Origin: JBCDIQ01 sp039024295
Lineage (GTDB): Bacteria > Bacteroidota > Bacteroidia > J057
Reading direction: 5' to 3'
DNA length: 6,001 nucleotides
NCBI GenBank assembly: GCA_039024295.1
Contig: JBCDIQ010000351.1
Span: 1 to 6,001 of the forward strand
Part shown: positions 1 to 5,025 of the stretch, piece after piece
Layout: every line of letters begins with the position of its first letter
How positions within the stretch are numbered: position 1 is the first letter of the stretch
The notes under the pieces: model-generated
Seen by the model: only the letters and a program-made list of their open reading frames with translations
Told to the model about the DNA's origin: nothing
Databases searched by the model: none
Translations under genes and position numbers: made by a program

Positions 1-16
1 ACCGAGTTACTCCCAA

Positions 17-48
17 ATAAAAAAGCCCACCAAATGTAATGGACTTTT
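17..48 (-). terminator. Rho-independent terminator after the tRNA-like remnant
   Basis: Read on the minus strand, AAGTCCATT pairs with GGTGGGCTT (about 9 bp including three G-T pairs, loop of about 6 nt) and is followed directly by a run of T. It lies two bases beyond the acceptor-like end of the tRNA-like sequence at 51-109, so it probably ended a transcript that once included that element. The same bases can also be read as the tail of a short open frame, but the hairpin plus T-run is the simpler explanation. Confidence 0.6.
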
Positions 49-50
49 CA

Positions 51-109
51 TGGCGCAGCGGAGAACAGGATTCCCAACCTTCCCGATTTTGATCGGGACG
101 CGCTAACTA
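51..109 (-). pseudogene. Degenerate tRNA-like sequence (3' half of a tRNA relic)
   Basis: Laid beside the intact tRNA at 156-229, the first 30 plus-strand bases (51-80 against 156-185) match at 24 positions, including the shared acceptor end TGGCGCAG and most of the T-arm. The similarity resumes at the D-arm side (CGCTAAC, 101-107, against CTCTAAC). In place of the anticodon arm there is a perfect 7-bp hairpin, TCCCGAT-TTTG-ATCGGGA (81-98), with a 4-nt loop instead of a 7-nt anticodon loop. No 5' acceptor strand can be found, so it cannot fold as a working tRNA. It is either a decayed tandem duplicate of the neighbouring tRNA or the tRNA-like tail often seen beside small GIY-YIG nuclease genes in this phylum (recalled, not checked). 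A 32-codon minus-strand frame runs through it, opening right after a TAG stop, with no gene body upstream. Confidence 0.55.
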
Positions 110-120
110 GCAGATATACC

Positions 121-150
121 AAAACAAAAAACCAGTTCATTTGAACTGGT
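121..150 (-). terminator. Rho-independent terminator of the tRNA gene
   Basis: The plus-strand sequence ACCAGTTCA-TT-TGAACTGGT (131-150) is a perfect 9-bp inverted repeat. On the minus strand it is followed by TTTTTGTTTT (130 down to 121), a classical hairpin and U-tract. It starts only 5 bases past the 3' end of the tRNA at 156-229, so it should end that transcript. Confidence 0.85.
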
Positions 151-155
151 GTTTG

Positions 156-229
156 TGGCGCAGGGGAGAATCGAACTCCCGACCTCAGGGTTATGAATCC
201 TGCGCTCTAACCTTCTGAGCTACCGCGCC
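156..229 (-). tRNA. tRNA with CAT anticodon, probably elongator tRNA-Met
   Basis: The minus strand folds into a full cloverleaf of 74 nt: acceptor GGCGCGG with CTGCGCC (one G-T pair), D-arm GCTC/GAGC, anticodon loop TTCATAA with anticodon CAT, T-arm GGGAG-TTCGATT-CTCCC, and discriminator A. The CCA end is not encoded (the next bases are CAA). The acceptor begins with a normal G-C pair and the anticodon stem lacks the three G-C pairs of initiators, so this is not the initiator. A tRNA-Ile whose C34 is modified to lysidine has the same CAT anticodon and cannot be fully excluded. One oddity is an A-C mismatch at the last pair of the anticodon stem (31-39), next to the loop. It has its own promoter at 240-267 and terminator at 121-150, so it is a single-gene unit. 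Confidence 0.93.
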
Positions 230-239
230 GAATGGTTTG

Positions 240-267
240 CAAATATAGCTACTTTCTCTTTACGCAA
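240..267 (-). promoter_or_regulatory. Bacteroidota-type promoter of the tRNA gene
   Basis: On the minus strand TTG (267-265) is followed after 17 bases by TATATTTG (247-240), an exact fit to the TTG / TAnnTTTG promoter known for the primary sigma factor of Bacteroidota. The -7 box ends 10 bases before the tRNA 5' end, so transcription would start within a few bases of the mature tRNA. The stretch from here to the gene start at 370 is AT-rich. No equally good promoter could be found in it for the plus-strand lipoprotein gene; TACCTTTT at 289-296 is the best -7 candidate but lacks a well-placed TTG. Confidence 0.8.
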
Positions 268-369
268 AAATTTTTTTGGTGTTGGGTTTACCTTTTTCAA
301 ATCAGGCATACTCATGTAAAAATGGGCACATTTCACACGTGTTCGTTTTCCTTTACCTAAAAATTTTAA

Positions 370-2454
370 ATGCAAACATTGACCATGAAACTGTTTCAAT
401 TCAAAACGTTGGCCCTGCTGGCCGCAATGATGATGCTGATCGTAGCTGGCTGTAACGTAGACAGCGACGACGAGCCCGAACCAGATCCCTCTGGTGGAGA
501 CCTGAGCCAGGTGCAAGGGACCTGGGTGCGTGTTGAGAGTAACAACCCTCAAAATGATGGACTTGAAGTAACTGTAACTAATGACAGAGGGGTGGTAACA
601 GCTGAACCACGAAATACATTTGTGATTGGCTCTGTAAAATGGAACGATATTACCTTCGCTACCACAAATACCTACACGTATCAAGAACTTGGTAGTGACG
701 GAAATTACTACGAAGCAAGTATGTCTGTACTGAGTGATTCTGTACTGAATTTGAGTGTGGTTTCTTCAGGTGCAGGAAACATCCAGAAATGGATTCGCAA
801 AGGAACTGGAGGAGGTGGTGGCTCTACCCAGCCTATTACACTAGATTGTAATTTCTTCACTTCTGCTCAAACCCTTACCAACAATGCTTCAGCGATAGAT
901 TACATTGTACCAAACGGTTGCGTACTAGATGTAACTGCTCCTATGACAGTGGAACCAGGGGTAGTGATCCAGTTTGAAGAAAACTCCGGTATTGGAGTTT
1001 ATGATCAGGGATCTATCAAAATGATAGGTACTGCTGCTCAGCCGATTGTATTCCAAGGCGCGGTAGATGTGCGGGGATACTGGAGAGGTGTTCACATTGA
1101 AACCAATTCATTTGAGAACCAGTTCAACCACGTTACCATCAAAAATGCAGGTTCCAATTATGTGTACTGCTGCAACGATATCGCTTCTGTATTCCTGAAA
1201 GGGGGAAAGCTAAGTATTCAGAATACTACCCTCAGCAGTGGAGAGGGACATGGACTCTATGCTAACGCAAGTGCAGAACTGGCCACCTTCGAGGCTGTGA
1301 CCATCACCCAACATGATGATTACCCTATGTCTATTGCCCCTAACCGCATGGACGAATTAGATGGTACTGGTTCAGACTTCACTGGTAATGTAGATGATTT
1401 TGTGGAACTGCTCAATGGAGATATTACCCAGACAGTTACCATGAAAAAGATGAACGTTCCTTATTTGCTCAACAGTACCTCACTGGATGTAAGAGAGCCC
1501 CTCACCATCGAAGCGGGAACCGAGATTGAAGTACCTGAAAATGGGGGTATCGGGGTAACAGGACAAGGAATACTTAGTGTAAATGGTACTGCCTCTCAGC
1601 CAGTGAAGATTCGGGGCCTGCAGCCTTCTAAGGGTTATTGGAGAGGTATCCACATCGAAACCAATAGCGGAAGCAACCGCTTGTCTTACATGGAGATTTC
1701 GGATGCAGGTAGCAACTATGTTTACTGCTGTAACACGATAGCAAGTGTCTACCTTGATGACGGACAATGCGCCTTTGACCACACCACTATCAGCAATGGT
1801 AAGGAGTACGGTATCGCAACCAAAACAGATGCTAACTTTAGTAACTTCAATGCTGTGAATATCACTACTCATGATAAGGAACCCATGCGTGTTTCCATCA
1901 TACAGGCAGGTCAGATAGACGGCCTTGAAAGTGACTTCTCAGGAAATACGCGTGACTTCATTGAAATCTACAATAGCACTGCTGACGAAGTAGTCACCAT
2001 AGAGGAAATTAACGTCCCATACCGCGTAGCAAACAATGTAGTGATTGACATTGAGGAGCGTGTGAACATCAAACCAGGGGTAGACATGGCCTTCAGTGAA
2101 AATGCTGGAATTGGCGTATATTCCAATGGTGCACTTAACGCTGTAGGCACCAGCTCAAAGAAGATCACTTTCCGTGGTGCGGAAAACACTAATGGATACT
2201 GGAGAGGAATCCACATTGAAACCAACAGCACTTCAAATGAAATTCGTCATGCGATCGTAGACAATGCAGGTTCAAACTATGTCTACTGCTGCAATCAGAA
2301 AGCGAATATTATGCTGAAAGGTGGTCAGGCTACCGTTGCCAACTCTTCAATCAACAGTAGCGGTGGATGTGGCATCTATGTAAGGTCTGGCGGGGTTCTC
2401 ACTGAGTCTGGCAATACTTTCTCAGGCAACACAGACGGAAACATTTGTCAATAA
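370..2454 (+). CDS. Surface lipoprotein with three beta-helix-type repeats
   Basis: Predicted outer-membrane lipoprotein of 694 residues; function unknown. Residues 6-28 form a lipoprotein signal ending in the lipobox VAGC (Cys28). The mature end continues N-V-D-S-D-D-E, which resembles the export signal that moves Bacteroidota lipoproteins to the cell surface. Residues 48-144 look like a small lipocalin-like beta domain that starts GTW (50-52) and ends KW (140-141). A Gly-rich linker follows (145-152), then three repeats of about 186 residues of right-handed beta-helix style (from 180, 363 and 549). Each repeat carries PG-, GIGV-, GYWRG[VI]HIETNS- and NAGSNYVYCCN-type segments. Cys160/Cys184 and Cys667/Cys693 could form disulfides that cap the two ends of the helix. 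No catalytic motif is seen, so a binding, adhesive or structural role is plausible but not shown. Two starts are possible, 370 and 385 (MKLFQFK), neither with a ribosome site; 385 gives the more typical signal peptide. Terminators follow at 2494-2570. Confidence 0.88.
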   Translation: MQTLTMKLFQFKTLALLAAMMMLIVAGCNVDSDDEPEPDPSGGDLSQVQGTWVRVESNNPQNDGLEVTVTNDRGVVTAEPRNTFVIGSVKWNDITFATTNTYTYQELGSDGNYYEASMSVLSDSVLNLSVVSSGAGNIQKWIRKGTGGGGGSTQPITLDCNFFTSAQTLTNNASAIDYIVPNGCVLDVTAPMTVEPGVVIQFEENSGIGVYDQGSIKMIGTAAQPIVFQGAVDVRGYWRGVHIETNSFENQFNHVTIKNAGSNYVYCCNDIASVFLKGGKLSIQNTTLSSGEGHGLYANASAELATFEAVTITQHDDYPMSIAPNRMDELDGTGSDFTGNVDDFVELLNGDITQTVTMKKMNVPYLLNSTSLDVREPLTIEAGTEIEVPENGGIGVTGQGILSVNGTASQPVKIRGLQPSKGYWRGIHIETNSGSNRLSYMEISDAGSNYVYCCNTIASVYLDDGQCAFDHTTISNGKEYGIATKTDANFSNFNAVNITTHDKEPMRVSIIQAGQIDGLESDFSGNTRDFIEIYNSTADEVVTIEEINVPYRVANNVVIDIEERVNIKPGVDMAFSENAGIGVYSNGALNAVGTSSKKITFRGAENTNGYWRGIHIETNSTSNEIRHAIVDNAGSNYVYCCNQKANIMLKGGQATVANSSINSSGGCGIYVRSGGVLTESGNTFSGNTDGNICQ
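907..2451 (+). repeat. Three in-frame tandem repeats of about 186 codons
   Basis: The lipoprotein gene holds three diverged copies: codons 180-362 (907-1455), 363-548 (1456-2013) and 549-694 (2014-2451). Anchor residues keep near-constant spacing: the Trp of GYWRG at 238, 424 and 611, and the Cys-Cys pair at 267/268, 453/454 and 640/641, so the period is 186-187 residues. Copies 1 and 2 end with an S-D-F-[TS]-G-N segment and a linker into the next V-P strand. Copy 3 lacks about 25 residues before the equivalent N-T-F-S-G-N segment and then stops, so it acts as the cap. The copies differ widely at DNA level, which suggests old duplication kept by selection on the fold rather than recent expansion. 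Confidence 0.9.
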
Positions 2455-2493
2455 CTTATTGGTAAAGGAGGCTGCCGAAAGGCATGCTGCTTG

Positions 2494-2526
2494 GCTCCGC
2501 CCGGTTTTCCGAGGCGGAGCTTTTTT
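2494..2526 (+). terminator. Rho-independent terminator of the lipoprotein gene
   Basis: GCTCCGCC-CGG-TTTT-CCG-A-GGCGGAGC forms an 11-bp GC-rich stem with one bulged A and a TTTT loop, followed directly by six T (2521-2526). It lies 40 bases after the stop codon. A small TGCC-GAAA-GGCA hairpin with a GNRA loop (2473-2484) comes just before it. Confidence 0.9.
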
Positions 2527-2534
2527 AATAAGCT

Positions 2535-2570
2535 AACCCTGTCAGCGTTCAGAACCCTGACAGGGTTTTT
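2535..2570 (+). terminator. Second terminator-like hairpin
   Basis: AACCCTGTCAG (2535-2545) pairs perfectly over 11 bp with CTGACAGGGTT (2557-2567), with an 11-nt loop and a run of five T (2566-2570). The loop itself contains GTTC-A-GAAC, and AACCCTG is also repeated directly (2535-2541, 2553-2559), so other folds are possible. It could back up the terminator just upstream, insulating the next gene. On the minus strand only two A, then TTAGCT, follow the stem, so function in that direction is weaker. Confidence 0.7.
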
Positions 2571-2655
2571 ACTATCTATCCAAGTTGAATGTATCCCAGG
2601 TTTCTATGTATCTTGTATAACAGAATTCCAATGGCCTTGATGCAACCCAACTTAA

Positions 2656-2672
2656 AGCGTGTTTCACACGCT
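2656..2672 (+). other. Short inverted repeat upstream of the lyase gene
   Basis: AGCGTGT-TTC-ACACGCT is a perfect 7-bp inverted repeat 27 bases before the first ATG of the ethanolamine ammonia-lyase gene. It may be an operator or a leader hairpin in the 5' UTR; no T-run follows, so it is not a terminator. A possible but poor promoter lies upstream (TTG at 2585-2587, 21 bases, TATCTTGT at 2609-2616). If that promoter is used, the hairpin would be in the transcribed leader. Confidence 0.35.
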
Positions 2673-2698
2673 CAATTGTTTCTGATATCCAAACCCGA

Positions 2699-5023
2699 AT
2701 GACCATGGATCGAAGAGAATTTATCATCAAAGCAGGAATCATGGGCACCTACATACTTGCATCTGGCGGTTGCCAGGTCAAGCAGGACCTCCGAAAGCCA
2801 ACTGCAGCTCCAGGTGTTAGTCTTACTGCTCCCAGAAAAGGGGAAGCGGTATTTGAATACCTCAACCGGATGAAAGGCGGTTTTGATCAGGAGTTGTACC
2901 GCCAGATTCTTGGGGCTGCGAACGCATTTAAGGAGGGAGATGAACTCCTGGGAGTTGCAGCTGATTCTGAAGAAACCCGGTCATTTGCGCGAACCTTGTT
3001 AAGAAACACCAAAATCAAGGAACTGGACCAGCATTTGGTATTCCAGGACGAAGTCTATGACCTGACACTCGAAGCCATTGACCCTGCAGCACAAGACATG
3101 GTCCAAGACTGGACCCTGCAGGGCTTGGTTCAATTCCTCCTTACCGCACCGGAAAAAGAAATTCAGCAGGTCATGCCAGGCCTGAGCAGTGATGTCATTG
3201 GGTGTGTGGTAAAATTGATGAGCAATGAGGAATTGATTCAGGTTAGCCAGAAAGTCTTCAATCCACTACCCGGCAGTAAAATTGGCAGCAAAGGCTACCT
3301 CAGTGCCAGAATTCAGCCGAATTCTCCTACGGATAATATTGACGATATTATCTGGCAGGTCTTTGATGCGTGGTCATTTGCCGTAGGTGATCTGGTATTG
3401 GGGACAAACCCTGTTTCAAGTGAACCAGAATCTGTAGCCCGGATTGAACAGGCTTTATTCGATATACTGGTGACATTTAAGTTGGAAGATACCCTGTCAA
3501 ACTGTGTGTTGTCTCATATTGATATCCAGGCAGAAGTAGAAGGGTTTCAGCCCGGTACAACAGGCATCTGGTTCCAGAGCCTGGCCGGAACAGTGAATGC
3601 TAACCGCACCTTTGATGTTTCAGTAGAAAAAATGCTGGCCCATACCCGTCAGAGAACTGGCCAATACGCCCTCTATATTGAAACCGGTCAGGGAGCGGAT
3701 TTCACCAATGGTCATGGGGAAGGCTTTGACATGGTGCTGCATGAATCGCGGAAATACGGATTTGTGCGAGCCCTGAAATCAAAGATGAAACCCGATCCCC
3801 AAACGGGACACCTGCCTTGGGTACATGTTAATGATGTGGCAGGCTTCATTGGGCCGGAGGTATTCAAATCCAAGGAACAATTGGTGCGCTGCTGTCTGGA
3901 GGACACCCTTATGGGCAAGCTCCACGGGTTGCCCATCGGGCTGGACATCTGCTCTACCTTGCACATGGACGTGAGCCTGGAAGACCTTGATTGGTGCATC
4001 GAGCAGGTGATGCCCGCCAACCCGGCTTACTTGATGGCACTGCCCACCAAGAACGATCCCATGCTGAGCTACCTCACCACCTCCTTTAGTGACCATGTGC
4101 GCATTCGTGAGCAGTTTGGCTATAAAATCAATGATGCGATGTGGGACTTTTTCCAGCAATTAGCAGTCATTGATGCTAACGGGAATCCAACCGCCAATTT
4201 TGGAGACCCCATTTGGGTGTATTACCAGTACTTGAAAGCCAAAGGCGAAAAGCGTTCGAAAGCAGATATTTACACCGAAGGCAAACAAAAAATAGCAGAA
4301 ATTCAGGACCGTGGGGTACCCATTGCCCAAGGATATGGGGAGAATATCTGGGACCTGGAACCTGAGCTAAACCGCCAGGTCCATCGGTTGTACGAGGATG
4401 CCAAAGAGAGCATTTGGGCTGAAATAGAGCCTGAATTCCTTGCGGGTATTCCAGCTGCTATTCCATTGGTCACCCAATCTGCTGACAGAACAGACTATGT
4501 GTACCACCCGGAATCTGGTGAAAAGCTGAGTGCAGAGGCCATCATCCAACTTAAAGAATTGCGAAAGTCTTGGGGAACAAACTTGCCGGATGCACAACTG
4601 ATGATATCCGATGGGCTGAATCCACGTGCCTTGATGGACGATGGCCACCTTACGCCTTTTCTCAAAACAGTAAAGGAAGAAATGAAAGCGGTGGGCAAGT
4701 CTTTGAGTAAAAACCCATTGTTTATTACCCACGGCAGGGTCCGTGCTGGCTATGCCTGTGGCGAAGTGCTTTTTAAAGATGCAGATCGGCCCAAAGCAAT
4801 TCTGCACATCATTGGCGAACGCCCAGGTTCGGGACATCATAATTACTCCATTTACCTTACCGTCGCCGATGGCAAAACATGGGCCATTCCCGGCGAGGTG
4901 GACCACAACATTACCCGGGTGATTTCCGGTATTTCTGATACGGCATTGCCACCGGCACAGGCGGCAAAGGAGGCAGTAGGCATCCTGAAGAAGATGTTCG
5001 AAGGAGTGGAAAGCAAGGCTTAG
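2699..5023 (+). CDS. eutBC: Ethanolamine ammonia-lyase, EutB-EutC fusion with Tat lipoprotein-like signal
   Basis: Adenosylcobalamin-dependent lyase that would convert ethanolamine to acetaldehyde and ammonia. Residues about 45-510 match the whole large subunit EutB (453 residues in E. coli). By eye alignment the E. coli substrate residues Arg160, Gln162, Asn193, Glu287 and Asp362 correspond to Arg204, Gln206, Asn237, Glu328 and Asp416; Phe329 is Phe383 and Ser247 is Ser294, while Glu257 appears to be Thr304. Residues about 535-770 match EutC: Y602-HPESG...AEA (612-614), SDGL (637-640), GRV (679-681), GE (688-689) and GERPGSG (706-712). The GRAG segment near the start of normal EutC is not recognisable. 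The N-terminus MDRREFIIKAG with a hydrophobic stretch and ASGGC (Cys25) looks like a twin-arginine signal with a lipobox, which would place the enzyme outside the cytoplasm. ATG at 2699 or 2705 could start it; 2705 (MDRREF) is the more typical Tat start. No ribosome site is visible. There is no neighbouring eut, shell or reactivase gene. Confidence 0.93.
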   Translation: MTMDRREFIIKAGIMGTYILASGGCQVKQDLRKPTAAPGVSLTAPRKGEAVFEYLNRMKGGFDQELYRQILGAANAFKEGDELLGVAADSEETRSFARTLLRNTKIKELDQHLVFQDEVYDLTLEAIDPAAQDMVQDWTLQGLVQFLLTAPEKEIQQVMPGLSSDVIGCVVKLMSNEELIQVSQKVFNPLPGSKIGSKGYLSARIQPNSPTDNIDDIIWQVFDAWSFAVGDLVLGTNPVSSEPESVARIEQALFDILVTFKLEDTLSNCVLSHIDIQAEVEGFQPGTTGIWFQSLAGTVNANRTFDVSVEKMLAHTRQRTGQYALYIETGQGADFTNGHGEGFDMVLHESRKYGFVRALKSKMKPDPQTGHLPWVHVNDVAGFIGPEVFKSKEQLVRCCLEDTLMGKLHGLPIGLDICSTLHMDVSLEDLDWCIEQVMPANPAYLMALPTKNDPMLSYLTTSFSDHVRIREQFGYKINDAMWDFFQQLAVIDANGNPTANFGDPIWVYYQYLKAKGEKRSKADIYTEGKQKIAEIQDRGVPIAQGYGENIWDLEPELNRQVHRLYEDAKESIWAEIEPEFLAGIPAAIPLVTQSADRTDYVYHPESGEKLSAEAIIQLKELRKSWGTNLPDAQLMISDGLNPRALMDDGHLTPFLKTVKEEMKAVGKSLSKNPLFITHGRVRAGYACGEVLFKDADRPKAILHIIGERPGSGHHNYSIYLTVADGKTWAIPGEVDHNITRVISGISDTALPPAQAAKEAVGILKKMFEGVESKA

Positions 5024-5025
5024 GT

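Noticed and set aside
220..684. Minus-strand open frame overlapping the tRNA promoter and the start of the lipoprotein gene
   Set aside because: It runs antisense to a well-supported signal peptide and domain and reaches into the tRNA itself; composition is unlike a normal protein.
1480..2231. Two minus-strand open frames inside the repeat-rich lipoprotein gene
   Set aside because: They are antisense shadows; the plus-strand frame shows three conserved protein repeats, which these do not.
2535..2570. CRISPR-like or transposon-end repeat at the AACCCTG copies
   Set aside because: There are only two short copies, fully explained by one hairpin with a T-run; no spacers, target duplication or transposase nearby.
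2585..2616. TTG-N21-TATCTTGT as promoter of the lyase gene
   Set aside because: The -7 box matches only four of the six fixed consensus bases, so it is mentioned as a candidate but not listed as a feature.
3712..4906. Several minus-strand open frames inside the lyase gene
   Set aside because: They lie opposite conserved EutB and EutC motifs and overlap each other; no recognisable protein pattern.
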